64,000 nt of DNA from Ailanthus altissimus (GCA_946807835.1 OX327683.1:13521001-13585000); one strand, 5' to 3'; counted from the stretch's first letter, positions 35,638-49,100 are shown. Notes: generated from the letters alone by a model not told the origin. Numbers and translations are program-made.

Positions 35638-36681
35638 CTAAATGAGACTACAGGTTACTGGCAAAGACAGCGACAAACCAACCACACCCAGAAAACAGTA
35701 AAAATAGGCAACGACCATCAGGATTAGAAAACACAAAAAAAACCAAAATATGAAAAATGCAGACGGAAGGCCAGAAGCAAGGCCTAAAACTCTAGGTACC
35801 CGAAAAAAATGAGATAACCACAGACACAAACAAGGCAAAAGAAAAGAATAAATAAAAAATAAAAAGACATACCCAGAAGAACTGAAGAAGGCCGAAGAAT
35901 CAAGTACGATAGAGATAAAATTACCAAATCGAGAACGCGCCTTCGACAAAAGAGAAGCAATGACAATACAACAAGACAACAGCAGAAAGGGAAATGCGTG
36001 ATAAAAGGTACAAAATGGAGAAAAAGATGATGACTTATAGGCAATAATGAAGTGATCTAGACCGTTCAAAATTGAAATGAATAGGCAAGATCAATGGGAA
36101 AAATAAAAAGGGGCCTGGTACCAGAGACGCAATGCCTCGGATCTCCAAGTGCAATAAATATGAGCCTCTTCAGAAGACTGTAACCTAAGTGTCAGATTTA
36201 GATAAATCGAACGGCCCGAGAGACTCCTATCAGTTAAACGTCACTTGGTAAGAGGAAAAGACACTACGCTTGGGTTGTAACTGCTATCAACTGCATGATC
36301 AGCAGAGGATCAATGACTGATAATGAAACCGTACGATCATCAGAGGATCAATGACTAATAATGAATGGACTTTTGTGAGAATTAAGGACGACATTTGTAG
36401 AGACCTGCCATTAAATTTGTAAGTACTGAGAGAAGCTGCCATTACATGGCAGTGACTTTTTGGATCACCATGACAGCACTACAATAAGCCTACCTGTACT
36501 GTCGTCCCCAAAATTCAGACCAAATCACGTGATTACTTTTAAGGAGCAATTTAAATTGGTTCGGTTGAGAAAAACAACAAAAGAAAAGATAGAGTTGGGG
36601 GCCCGAGGAGCAATATAAGCCGACCAGACTAGAATAGAGTTTCCAGTTTTGATAAATCAAAAATAAAAACTGACGGACCCA
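35638..36681. other. Region between antisense gene and 3' LTR of the Tat-like element
   Basis: This holds the presumed leader and promoter of the antisense gene. An open frame on the minus strand (36069-35638) is strongly hydrophobic but consists of T-rich leader-like DNA, and I do not treat it as a gene. A short direct repeat of about 30 bp ('cagaggatcaatgact') occurs at about 36303 and 36340. Confidence 0.45.
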
Positions 36682-37669
36682 TGTTCCCTCCATGAAAATC
36701 CCCTCTTTTCGCCTTTGGGTCGAGGCCTTTAAATTCTATCGAGACCGGCCCCTCGAAGCCCAGCTGGACATTCCCTTCCAAAGGCTACTTTCTTCTCAAA
36801 AAGTTCATCAAAGCTTGTGTAGTGTATCCAATCCAGAGATAGGCCCATGAGCAATGACCGATATGCCAAAACCCAACAGAGAACCGGTTTAAACTCGGAC
36901 GGTCTAGTCTGTAAAATAAGAAAACCTATCCAGCCTTTTCCACCCAAACACGACCACGGCCAAGCATATACTAACCACTTTCTACCAACTTCGCTCTTAA
37001 GAATCTCGCGTCTACATCAAACTAGTGAGGAAGGGCTATTCAAAATTTAACCCGAGCCGTTTGAAATAAGCCTCAAACTAAAACCGCCGGCAGAGACAAA
37101 CGTAAAGAAGATGCTTAACACATTAGAAGGGAAAGCTGACGTTCGACAGGAACGGGGTCAAAATCTGCAGAAGAATATTTGGCGTATGTCAGGGGCACAT
37201 CAAAAAATTATTTGGCGTGTGTCAGAAGTGCAACAAGAAATATTCGGGGCAAGACAGAAATACTGCAAAAGAAAATTCAAAAATGCCCTTGAAAAGCCAT
37301 CACTATAAAAAGGAGAGAGGAAGACATTTGAAAGGATGATGAAAAAAATTCCAAAAGAACAAAAATAAAAAAAAGAAATACTCCTCATGTCCTCTGCATT
37401 ACATGGATTTATTCCTGTCTTATTATTTTTTAGAGAAAGAACCTCTTTCTAACTTAAGCATTGGAGTGTCTTCACTGGAACCCACCTCGACAAGACCTTC
37501 ATCAAGCTTGTGTTCATGTTCTCTTTGTAGGCCCTCCACAACTCGTGGCAAAGAGAAAACCCTCAAGCCTGCATTACTCGCTTCTATTGAGACGTGGCCC
37601 AAGTTTGATTCTCTCTTCTAAATAAATTTAAGGCTCGTTGACCTGGGGAACCATTTCTTCAGGTCAACA
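36682..37669 (+). repeat. 3' LTR of the Tat-like element
   Basis: It starts TGTTCCCTCC, ends GTCAACA, and aligns with 23711-24754, including the TATA box at 37303-37312. It is about 55 bp shorter than the 5' copy, partly through fewer copies of the repeat upstream of the TATA box (about 37170-37250). Confidence 0.8.
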
Positions 37670-38095
37670 ATATCAATATGAGATCAAAGTGACCTTCACT
37701 GCACATAATCATAACAAGACCCATCAATGATCACCATACTAACATAATTAATGACATAGATTAAATATAGATGTGTAGCATAGAAATTACATTAAATGTG
37801 ATCCCAAACATATCTATTTCTAACTAGTCATACTTTATAACTCAAACGAGTTAAATACTTTCTAAACTTTATGCAAATCCGAAAAAGAAAGTAGCAAACA
37901 CTTTCTAAACTTTTATGCAAAACTATAATAGAAAGTACACCATTATTTCAGAGTTTTAACAAATAATCTATCAAATTTTATTTTATAAATGATAAATTAT
38001 AAGTGTGTCTTTAACCAAATGAGTATCAAATAACAAATTCTCACCATTCATGCACACCATCAAATAATACAATAGCCATATGAGCAATATGCTCA
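37670..38095 (-). other. 3' non-coding part of copia element 1
   Basis: AT-rich sequence between RNase H and the Tat insertion point; it continues at 23619-23710 on the other side of that insertion. It contains 'agaaagta' direct repeats near 37880-37940. No ORF of interest is seen. Confidence 0.5.
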
Positions 38096-39640
38096 TTAAA
38101 CATCGTGGTGGTAGCCCTTTGGTAGCAGATCCGCAATCATGGAGTTTGTACCAATATATTCTATTGACACTTGTTGACTCTGAACTCTTTTTTTAATAAC
38201 TAAAAACTTAAAGTCGATGTACTTAGACTTTGAAGAGCTTCTGTTGTTATGGGAATACATTATTGTGACTTTATAATCATAATAAATTTTTAATAATCTT
38301 TTAATACCATTGACAATGTGCATCCCCGTGATAAAGTTCCACAACTATATCCCATGATTTGATGCCTTAAAATAAACTATGGCCAATTGTAATAGAGAAG
38401 CTATAAGTGTCTACTTAGCACTCTTTCAAAAAATAACTCCTTAGGCCAAAGTATATTTATATAACATGATGTGGATCTCTTTCTATCTAGGCATCCAACA
38501 AAATCATAGTTGGAATACCCCTTAATTTTCAATCTTTTCGATCTCCTATATGTGAGCATGTAGTCTTTTTGTTCTTTGTAAATACTACATAACCAATTTG
38601 GCTACTTTCTAATAATTCACTATATAGTTACTCAAATATTTGCCTTGCATTTAATAATGTACTCAATATCTGTATACGTACACTCTTGAACATATATGAA
38701 ACTCTCTACTATTGATGTATAAGAAAAGTTTTGCATCTTTTTTTGTTCATCTCATTCTTGGGGCACTGGTCGAGACTAAACTTATCACTCTTAGTAATAG
38801 ACATATCTCTTGGAGCACAATCCTTTATACTATTCCTACTAAGCACCTTATTGATATAGCTCTTTTATGATAAACTCAAGATACCTCAAGTGTGATCACG
38901 ATGTATTTGAATTCCTAATACAAAATATGCATCCCCGAAAGCTTTCATCGTATAATTCCTTTATAGAAATATCTTGATTTCATGCAATAAGCCTATATCG
39001 CTATTTGTTAGCAGTATGTCATTGATATATAAAACTAGGAAGATAAACTTACTCCCATTGAACTTGTGATATACATTTATCAACTGCATTTTCCTTAAAA
39101 CTAAATGAGGTAATCACTTGATAAACTTATGATACCATTGACGAGATACTTGCTTGAAATCGTAGATAGGCTTCTTTAATTTGTAGACCATATTCTTTTG
39201 AATCTAGGCACAAATTTTTCTAGTTATACCATGTATCATTTTCTCAATATCACCATTGAGAAATGTAGTCTTTATGTTTATTTGATGTAGCTCTAAATCA
39301 AAATGATGATTTTAAAAGAATCTTTGTATTGATGTTGGAGAGAAAATCCCTTTATAATCAATGTCTTTCTTTTGAGTGAAACCTTTGGTAACGAGATACA
39401 TTTTATATCTTTTGATGTTGACTTTTAAATCCCTCTAACTCTTAAATATCCATTTGCAACTAATAAGTTTTGCACCTTTAGACAACTTGACAAGATTCCA
39501 AACGTCATTGTCTCTCATGGATTCATCTCATTCTTTATAGCCTTAATCCATTTATAAGAATTAGAACTTTGTTTGGCTTGACTAAAATTGATTGAATCAT
39601 TTCTTAGTCCTATATCAATCTTATGTTATTGGAGATAGAT
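38096..39640 (-). pseudogene. RT and RNase H of copia element 1
   Basis: The RNase H end is open at 38344-38096 (SKSKYIDFKFLVIKKRVQ, VSIEYIGTNSMIADLLPKG), the classic copia C-terminus. Upstream, GYSNYDFVGCLDRKRS is read at about 38515-38465. The palm motif at 39030-38995 reads YINDILL where copia has YVDD, so one catalytic Asp is Asn. Many stops and frameshifts are present. Confidence 0.82.
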
Positions 39641-41200
39641 GATAAAATTATCCAAAATTGCACTTCTCCTTTCATGGTGAATTTTCTCAACAGCACTTAT
39701 TTTTTAGGTTGTTAAGGCTGTTCTTGATAAACATGAGTAAATTCTTTATTTTAGATTGGGAGCTCATATATGTTGTCTTGTATTTTTTGATATGCCTATT
39801 GAATAATGTAAGAAAAAAAAGTCTAATCATTTTCAATAACAACTGCAAGAAGAGAAATAAATTCATCTTCAAAGACAATATTCTTAATATGCCTTAACAT
39901 TCTCAAGAAATTTAGCATTCTTGTCTCGAAAAAGGATTTACTTGAGGGATCCAAAATTTGAAACCCCTCGATCTTTCAAAATATCCAACAAAATAGCAGT
40001 TAACTATTCTTGAATTTAGTTTCTTTTCATTAGGCCTATATGGCCGAGTCTTAGCTAGACAACCCCAAACATACAAGTGTCTAATACTAGGCTTTTTGTC
40101 AATTTACAACTCGTACAGGGTTTTAAATACTACTTTATTTAGAAATCTATTAAAGATATAAACTACAATATTTAGTGCTTTTCCTCAGAAAGATTCAAGT
40201 AAAGAAGAATAATTAATTATACTTCTCACTATAACTTTTAGTGTTTGGTTTCGTCTTTCAGCAACACCATTCATGCTTGATTTTCCAGGCATTATATATT
40301 ATGGGACGATGCCACATTCCTCTAAGAATTTAGTAAAAGGGGTAATGGACATTATTTACTTAATCTGTCATATCTTCTATAGTATTCACTACCATGGTCA
40401 GATTTGACAGCTTTAATTTTATTGCCAAGTTGATTTCAAACTTTAGCTTTTGAAAATATTAAACACGTCTAGAGATTGAGACTTTTCATAAATTAATTAA
40501 AGGTACTTAAAATGAGAATAATCGTCAATAAAGGTAAAAAGTACTATTGGTTATTCCAAGAGGTTGTAGGGAATGGTCCATAAATATTAATATTGATTAG
40601 TTTTAAGATGCTATTGCTCCTGTTTTTTTTATTATTTGTCTATTTTTCCTTAATACATTCAATACAAACTTTAAAATCTATTAAATTAAGAAAATCAAAA
40701 ATTTTATCTAACACAAGACTTTCTATTCTCTATTTAGAGATATGTCTTAAATACTTGTGCCATAACATAACAAAATTCTCATCAGTTAATTTTCTTTGTA
40801 CCACAATTATTAACATACGGGGATTTGTTAAAAGAGGTATGGGTATCTAATTTTTAAAGATTATCAATAAAAAAACTAGTACCAATAAGATTTGAATTTT
40901 GAAAGAGACTAACTTATTGTTTCTAAATGAACAAGAATATCTTGATTTGTCCAAAATAGAAATAGAAAATATGTTCTATCTAAATGGCTATACATAATAA
41001 GTTTCATCTAAATTTAAATAATATTTGGTTTTTAATTATAATCTAAATAATCCTATGGCCTCTACAAGAGTTGTATTGTTATTTCCAACTTAGATGCATT
41101 TTTAGCATCAATTGAAAAACGACTCCTAAGATAACGTTGTATAAACACACTTATATGAATAGTTACACTTTACCTACCCACTATATGTGTTTAGGTACAG
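39641..41200 (-). pseudogene. Integrase of copia element 1
   Basis: MNGVAERRNQT, which holds the catalytic Glu, is at about 40285-40250. The C-terminal copia segment reads YVWGCLAKTRPYRPNEKKL followed by GYFERSRGF at about 40075-39945. The rest is interrupted by stops, and the upstream zinc module is not clearly readable. Confidence 0.72.
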
Positions 41201-42000
41201 AAGCTAAATTAACTTCTAAACAAAAAAAGTTTAAAAGTGTGCCTTTCTTTAATATGTCATTTAGCGATTGAGACAATCCTTCTTTACATGATCAGTCTTT
41301 TTACAGAAGAAACAAATTATGACCGGATCTTGTTTCTTTTACACCTTATTATGTAAAGTCCCCATTGTAGTTTTCTTTTCTTTATTCATTTTTCTTTCCA
41401 TATTTGGTAACCTTATCCTGAGAAGTATTTGCTAAGTGAGTATTTTCAATTTTTTTCTTCACTTCAATCTGTCTTCTTCTTATACAGAATAAGAAATGAG
41501 CTCTTTAAGAGTCCAATTAATCTTTTGTGTATTGTAAGTTACTTTACATTAACTATAGTATGTATGACGATATGTCAAAACTAGATGTACGAGAAAGTCA
41601 TTAGACAGTTATAACTTTAGTGCTTTTAGTTTTAAAGCGAGATTAGACATCTTATGATGTACTTCCTTATATTCCCTTTACCGTTATACCTTATTAAAAC
41701 AAGGTTAGCTAGTAGTATACTTGTTTAAGCCTTTTCATTTTTTGGCAAAGCATTATTCAATCTTCTCAAGGAATTTTTTAGCATTTTTTTCCTTCAAAAA
41801 TAGTATTGTATATATAAAAGTAAAATTTATATCAACAGATATAGTAGAAGCATATAAAACTTATAAAGAACACATAATAAGACAACAAACTCATAATCAT
41901 GTCATTATTTTAAGCATATACATGCTTAATATAAATAAAACATACAAAAGTGGGTCCCATCACGAGATACCTAGCACAATATTGATATTTATTCTTTGAA
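41201..42000 (-). pseudogene. gag remnant of copia element 1
   Basis: A CCHC zinc knuckle is readable at about 41325-41270 as CFFCKKTDHVKKDC. Upstream sequence fits a decayed copia Gag but is too broken to delimit. It is placed between the integrase and the leader, as expected. Confidence 0.6.
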
Positions 42001-42249
42001 CAAAAATATCAACTATGAGTGATACTCTCAATTTAGTAATCAAATATTGATTATAAATTCTGCTAACAATTTTCCTTTTTTTAAACTAACTTATTATATG
42101 TATAGAAAATTTGATAATTATCATATATTTGTTGTGACTTATGCTTACATGTCATCCCATTATGTATAAATATTTAATTATAATATTAATATAATTATCA
42201 TTTCTAATAAAATCGTTAATAATATTAATTATTAAATGGTAAGATACTT

Positions 42250-44213
42250 GTAAGATTTCAGACATTATATGATCTGAAGGAATTTAAATCTGGTCTAAAT
42301 GAGTTTAAATCAGTGTTAAGAGTTAGCAATGCTAAAAATTATAAGTGTTAAAAGTTAGCAAATTATAAGCGTTAGCGAAATCTAAGGAGTTAAGCCTTGT
42401 TTGAAATGTGACAAAGACATGAGAATATATTAATAATAATGTAGCTACAAAGAGTTGCAAATGGTATTAGAAAATGTCATTATACAAGTATGTTCTCAAA
42501 CACTCTGTTCCTGATCTAATTTTATCAATGCGGATTTATCGATGAAACTCAATAATATATATTAGTATATGTCTATATCTATATAGTTCAGATGGTTAGT
42601 TTTAGTAAACTATGAGCTTAGCAGAAGCTCGTATAGAGATAGAAGTATTCAGTGAGGACTAGTTACTGAACAGACTTATGAAGACCTCTAATAGACATCT
42701 TATAAAGCCATTAATGGAAGGTCTTCCTAGTTGAGTAGTATTCACGGTCCTTTGACCTGAGTGCCATGGTAGGCTTATGAGTGATCTATTATACTTTAGT
42801 TCTACACATGTTAGAAACCTTTTATGGTCTGCCGCTAGATATCGCTAGGTATGGTTCGATACTCATTGAGTCCGGTGTGGATAGATATGAGATTCGTCAG
42901 CTCGTATGAGTCAGTTTGTATATCGTGATGTCTGAGATTTTATTTCAAAAACTCTTGTGGCCACAAATATAAACTTTAGGAAACAGTTTCAATAGGATTA
43001 AACAATATTACAAAAGTATTTGCAGATATTATTTATGAAAATACAAATTTGAAGATAAGTTCACAGTTAGGCAAATAGTAATTTGATGGTGATGATTGAT
43101 ATATCTGCACTTCTAGGATATCAATGATAAAGGGATTATACGTATATATTATAACCTTAACTTATATAGTCTAATGTGTTGCTTTGTAATATCCATAACA
43201 TATGTGTGGGGCATCGTTCACAAACGTATGGAGGAGTTCCATATGATAAATTAGGCGTGGACCTAGAGAGTCTCACAATATGAAATGTACTCATTGCACA
43301 CTAGGGTAGCGAACTAGATTCAATAATTTGATCCAAGAAATTTTAGGAAACGAGATATTTGTTTAAAGATCCTTTGAGATATATATTTGTCAAGACTTAA
43401 TTGTTAAGTATATCATATAATTAGTTGACATAAGTTGTTAACTAATGGGATGTTGACAAGTGGCATAATTTGGTCCACAAATTATTTTTACCTTAAATTG
43501 ACCTATTAACCTTATTAGTAAAAATAAGTAAGATAAAATAATTATTCAAAATTATTTTGAATAATTAATTAAATATTATATATAATAATTGTTATTATAA
43601 ATATCAGGGTACAAATAATTATTACTATGACATATTAATAATTGCATGATATTATGAATGATGGAACACCATTGAAGTAAAGTTTACAAAAACTTATAAA
43701 AATTAAAAATATTTAATTTTTATTGAGTAGGTAATTAAATTACACTAGCACAATAATAAAAAAAAAAAAAAATTTATTTGTGTTAATTAATAATACTGTA
43801 AATTTATTCAATGGATAAGCACTAGTATCCATTCTTTGAAAATTGGTTTCACATGAGATATGCAAGAGTTGCATAATCACTATATTTTTTAGAATAAATA
43901 TTTGCGTTCAAAATATTGAACACATACTATTGAAAATTCAAATTCAAGCTATCATTCTAGTTTTACAATCCTACCAGATTGTTGTAGATAGAATTGTTCA
44001 AGAGTAGACTTCAATGTGAGCTCCAAAATTTAAAATCTTCACTGAAGTTCATCAAATATATGTTTTTGCAATCTTAACTTGTTTATAATTCAGTTTATAT
44101 GTATACATGTTGATTATATGTTTAATTCCGTTGCAAATCGTATATGTGAAACATATATTTAATATTTTCAGCATGTATACAATCACATGCATACACCTAA
44201 AAATACATTAACA
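42250..44213 (+). repeat. Diverged solo LTR of the copia 2 family, inserted in the leader of copia 1
   Basis: In reverse orientation this stretch follows the same order of blocks as the LTRs at 52201-54333 and 58875-60906: 'gatctaaaggag...', 'ggacctgagtgccat..ggcttat', 'gactcattgagtctggtg', 'cttgtggccacaa', and near the end 'cacatgcatacacct...ttaaca'. It is much more diverged than those two are from each other. The left end is uncertain by tens of bases and no target duplication is clear. Confidence 0.65.
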
Positions 44214-45121
44214 ATATTTATTACCTCAAATATGCTTATTATTTTGGCAAAAAAATAATCTTCCTTTAGTCTGATTATTTTTTGCATAAATAATAAACAT
44301 ATTCATCTTATTATCCTAAAATAAATAAATCTACATATCGAAATATAAGATGGGTAATGCAAAGAAAAATAATTGAATGCTCATAAATAGAAAAATTAAG
44401 TTTTTCTTATGCACTGGAGTAGCGAGTGATGCTAAAGCCACTATGATTACAACGCTGCTAATAGGCCAAAATAGGGTTAATGATTGTTGGGTCAAATTTA
44501 AATGGGTTAAATTTTAGGTTAGATCTCTATGAATTGAGTTGGGTAGACCTAATTCTCCAAAAGATAATTGAAAACTCTTAAATTTCGACTATAAATTTAC
44601 TAACTTTGAATTTGTAAATACTTAAAATAGACCACAAATAAATTTGGATCAAAATTAGGATATATTTATAATTCTTCAAAGTTTATAGGTTAAACCATAA
44701 TTACTTAAAGTTGGAATGTTGAGTGATAAAGCCAATCATTTTGGGATTTATTTAAAAATATTACAAACTTTTATGAGTATGTTATAATTTTTAAAACCTT
44801 GGGGGTCTATATGAAAATAGCCACTATTATTAGGATATTTGCAAAACTTTTATGGTCAGAATATATTTAAGTAGAAATAGAAGGGTCTATTTGATATTTA
44901 TTAAACAAACCCTATTCTGTTATCAACACCTTTTATTATATTTGAACCCCAAATTATAATAAAAATAATAAACTTAATATTTTTTCTTAACAAAATCATA
45001 AAAATTTCATACATATATAATATATTTTTCATAATAGCCATATGAAAAAAAGACATTTAAAATATAAATATATGTATTAACAGTCTTAATAATTTAATAT
45101 GATTTTTACTCTGATATCACT
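44214..45121 (-). other. Leader region of copia element 1
   Basis: AT-rich DNA between the inserted solo LTR and the PBS. The PBS lies at 45110-45121, where the minus strand reads TGATATCAGAGT (tRNA-Met-type TGGTATCAGAGC with two changes). No gene is seen. Confidence 0.5.
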
Positions 45122-45577
45122 TATTAAATATAATCATAAATTGAATTTATACTCATATGAATATAACTCAAGATCTATTATGTCAAATTATTACGATGGA
45201 TCTTGATAAAAATATACCTAAGTAATTTATGATTATTAAAACTACAAATATAATGGTATTTTACAGTCGAATCTATGTATGTTCAATAGAATTCTTTTTA
45301 TGATAAAAAAAAAATACTACGTGTATTGATTTAACTTGAGGACTATAATCTAAAAGATGTTTTTATTTATTAGGTTAAATTATTATTTCATCATTTATAA
45401 TCTAACTAGTATTGAGTTTTTACAAATAAAAAATCTATATCAAATTAAATGTCTTTAAAACTTAATAAGATATAGTCTAAATAAATCACTTAAATTGATC
45501 ATTATTTAAAATAATTTATAATATATAATTATTATTAATATATGCATCCAAATAAAAATAATAATAAAACTCTAACA
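45122..45577 (-). repeat. 5' LTR of copia element 1
   Basis: The roughly 456-bp LTR ends CTCTAACA on the plus strand (TGTTAGAG on the element strand) and pairs with 23127-23618. Its outer end lies about 600 bases upstream of the RABF1 start codon. Confidence 0.75.
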
Positions 45578-46174
45578 TCATAATAAATAAATTAACACAA
45601 CATAAATACTCTAATAATTAATCGCTCAAAATGCATCATGATTATTAATCATGTTGTATCGATGTTCATTTAATAATTATATCAACTTAAACCAAATTGT
45701 ATAATGTTAAATGATCATAGTAGAAATTGCCATCTCTAATACTAATAATTATTATCTTTGTTCCCCTTGGTATAGTCTAGCAGAAACTATTAAAAACTCG
45801 CTTAGCAACGGTGTTTCTGACAATACACATGATACAATTTACGAATTTTAAAACCATCGAGTCAATTTACATATCAATCACCTTTTAAGTATGTTATTTA
45901 CAACTGTGGCCCCCCTCTTTTGAGTAATTTTTTAAAAAATAAAAGGAAAAGGTAACAAACGTCCCACAGCATGTAATTCCATTAGCTTCAGCCACTAATG
46001 ACCAACAGGGCAACAACCATTTCACAGTAGCAATCAATCTGCTCATCAGACATCATCTTCATCTTCACCCTTAACTTAAACCCTAATTACACATATACGA
46101 ACGTAACACACATAAACACATAGACACGTATACAACGTAACACACATAAACACATAGACACGTATACAACCCAT
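45578..46174 (+). promoter_or_regulatory. Upstream region and 5' leader of the RABF1 gene
   Basis: This is all the unique sequence left between the copia LTR and the start codon. No convincing TATA box is placed. The stretch around 46040-46090 (catcatcttcatcttcaccc) is CT-rich like many plant 5' leaders. A perfect 34-bp direct repeat occupies 46102-46169, directly before the ATG. Confidence 0.5.
46102..46169 (+). repeat. Perfect 34-bp tandem duplication just before the RABF1 start codon
   Basis: Copies 46102-46135 and 46136-46169 are identical, each beginning cgtaacacacataaacacat and ending gtatacaa. The second copy ends five bases before the ATG at 46175, so the duplication is almost certainly transcribed in the 5' leader. 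Confidence 0.92.
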
Positions 46175-49100
46175 ATGGGTTGCTCTGCTTCTCTTCCAGG
46201 TATTGTAAATAATAATTAGAATCTTAATCTAGTGTTTATTAAATTGATTGAATATATATATATATATATATTCTTTAATTCTTTGGCTGTTTAATTTTTG
46301 AGCTGATGGTATTAGGCTTGATTCAGAGTTTGTTATTTGTGGAATTTGTTTGTGATCGGGGAACCCTGGTCGAGTTTTAGGGTTCTGTAAATTCGGTTTG
46401 GTTATTTCTTTAAAGCCTTGATTTTGCGACTCCATTTGATAGTTTTGTTAGAATCTGATTGTTTTGAGCTGAAAAGAAGTGAATTTGATGCAGAATTTGT
46501 GAAATTGGCTGCTAATCTGGGGGAAGAGGGCGGGTTGAATTTTAGTTTTTTATTTTTTATTTTTTAATATTTGACTCTAATGAGCTTAGAGCTGAAGAAC
46601 CATTTCGGAATTATTGTTGAATTTAATTGATGTTATGAAATTTTTGGTGTTTGCAGATAGGAGTTCTGTGGGGTCAAATGGATTTAACAATGCTGAAAAT
46701 GGTGGGGCACATGATGCAAAAAACCTACGTGTTAAGGTAATTTTTCAGGAAAATAAGTTGTAATCAATTTATAGTTTCTGTTTTGTAAAACTGGTTTTTA
46801 TGAACTATTGAAAGTTGATGTGAGCATGGAAGAAATCTTAAATATGATTGTGTAAGCATCAGAAATGTGTTTCTTTTCTTCTTCTCTTTTGAACGAAGCA
46901 TACTAGACTGGCAGATTCATTAATGATATTTCTTACCTGGCCAACTTTTTACTGAATTCAACTGAACGTTTTTTGTTTTACTTTGTGCAGCTGGTTCTAT
47001 TAGGTGATTCAGGTGTTGGGAAAAGTTGTATTGTTCTTCGCTTTGTTCGTGGCCAGTTTGACCCAACATCCAAGGTAAGGAATATGTCATTACTCTGTCC
47101 TTCACCAGAGCTGCCACTAAATCTATACCTACCTGTGCCTTACAGCAAGTCTGTAGAACCTCTCAGGTGCTTGAACCATGCCCTTTACTGAAATGCAAAC
47201 TGGAAAAGCGTGCCTTTTTGTCATGCAGATTAAAAAAGAAATCAAATCATTTTGTTGTTTTGAATAAGCATCATCCAAATAAAACTTATCCCTCCATCAA
47301 GAGATCTTTCCACCATTCTTACTGTTTGCTAGTCTGTATGTGAAGATGCACTTATGCTAATGTTAAAGTGTATCTAGGATTTGGATCTGGAACTTTTTTG
47401 TCATTGCACAACACTCTAACCGGTTGGCTTAGTGTGTTATGACCTTTTTCCACTATACAATTATTTTTTGAACAGAAAGCATGCATTTTACTTTGTCAAA
47501 CCTTGCTTCGTTTATGTTTTGTGTCCAAGCACTTGGAGCCTTGAGCTTGTACTAACACAGCTTGGATACCTCTTATCTTGTGGGACATGAATATCCATCT
47601 GCTCTCTTGAAGGCCCTCAAGGGTTTTATCTCGAATTTGCTCATGCTTATTGGTTTTTATAATTTCAGGTAACTATAGGAGCTTCATTCTTGTCACAGAC
47701 AATAGCTTTGCAAGATTCTACAACAGTGAAGTTTGAAATATGGGACACAGCTGGTCAAGAAAGGTATTTTAGCCAAAATCCTCATGTGCAGTCATACTGT
47801 GGAAGTATAATTTTCCAAGGGGAGCTCTCATATTGTAATTTTTTTTTATTCGGAATCCCTCCCATCTCTCTCTCACCCCTATGAATAAACCTTTTGCTGG
47901 AGAGTTTCGATTGTCTATTGTTTCTTTTCAGATATGCTGCACTGGCACCACTATACTACAGAGGCGCTGCAGTTGCAGTTATTGTGTATGATATAACAAA
48001 CCCAGATTCATTCACCAAAGCACAATACTGGGTTAAGGTAGTTTTATTTGGATTGGAACCATAATTCATTTCTCTTTCTTTTTCATTTATATAAATTTCT
48101 GTCAGAAATCATTTATGTTTTCTGTACTATGGTTTTAACTGAGGTTATTAAACTATTGCTGAGAGTGTGTGATGATTTGATTAGCTTTGTTTTACATTAG
48201 TGATTGATTATCGACTCGCTGGAGTTGAAATCAAAATTTGATGCTAAAACTTGGTAATATTTAAATATATTTACATGATGAAGTAATAATTGTATTCATG
48301 GTCGCTTAGATGGCAATTACTCCTTGTGCATAATGACTGCTGAACTTCTTTTCAAGGGTTTCTAGAGTAATACTTGAGATCTGGAGTGAGTTCACTCTGA
48401 TGTTTTGGCGTATGTGTAGTGATTCACGTGCCCTAATTGTTTATTGACTCAGTTGAAACCTGTTTGTCCACGTAACCGATTAATTTTAGCATTTAACAGG
48501 AGCTACAAAAACATGGGAGTCCTAATATAGTCATGGCTTTAGTTGGTAACAAGGCCGATCTTCATGCGAATCGAGAAGTACCAGCTCAAGTGAGTGCAAA
48601 TCTCCATGGCTGTTTTAAATTTTCTGCAGAACTTATTTTCTTTGTACATGCGAAGTTGTATTCATTGTTAATGATTTAACATGTCAATTTATTCTTTGAA
48701 GGATGGCATGGAGTATGCGGAGAAGAACGGGATGTTCTTTATTGAAACATCTGCAAAGACTGCAGATAATATAAATCAACTATTTGAGGTACTTAAATGT
48801 GTTTTCTTATTATAGCAGTGGTTATATTAGCTGCAATTGTAACTAGATATAACTTTAAGCACTGCATCTAGCTCTGGTTAACTACCGTTGGCTAAAAGTG
48901 TGGCTTAAAAGGGACGTGCTTTGAACTGAAGGGGTAGGTGGCATTCTTGTTCCTTCTTTTCCCCTTTCTGTGGGGATGATTGGGGTACAGGCTGGCATCA
49001 TCAATTGTGCTATTGTTTCTGGCTAAGAACCGTTCTCTTTGATATTTGTGATATTACTAAGGTTCTGATGCTTTTTAGTGATTTAAATTACTCTTTGCAT

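Larger units (their letters stand above)
23711..37669 (+). mobile_element. Tat-lineage Ty3/gypsy element with antisense gene
   Basis: This is a plus-strand element of about 14 kb. Order: LTR 23711-24754, PBS 24760-24776, gag, protease, RT, RNase H, integrase (to 30288), tandem-repeat region, antisense gene 31649-35617, LTR 36682-37669. The flanks atata and atatc are a near match for a target duplication. The antisense ORF and the repeats between integrase and 3' LTR are known hallmarks of the Tat lineage. A solo LTR (33000-34384) is inserted in it. Stops are frequent throughout. Confidence 0.82.
23127..45577 (-). mobile_element. Ty1/copia element 1, interrupted by the Tat-like element
   Basis: The minus-strand copia element has its 5' LTR at about 45122-45577 and its 3' LTR at about 23127-23618. 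The PBS is a decayed tRNA-Met type, TGATATCAGAGT at 45110-45121. Gag, integrase, RT and RNase H lie between 42000 and 38096. A 14-kb plus-strand gypsy element (23711-37669) sits between RNase H and the 3' LTR, and a solo LTR sits in the leader. Ends are approximate to a few bases. Confidence 0.8.

Noticed and set aside
35638..36069. Hydrophobic 143-codon open frame on the minus strand that looks like a membrane protein
   Set aside because: It lies in the T-rich leader of the antisense gene, has no recognisable family features, and its hydrophobicity follows from base composition (Phe, Leu and Ser codons).
46920..47884. Open frames at 46920-47117 (minus), 46973-47191 and 47690-47884
   Set aside because: They are either opposite to, or read through the introns of, RABF1 exons 3 and 4.
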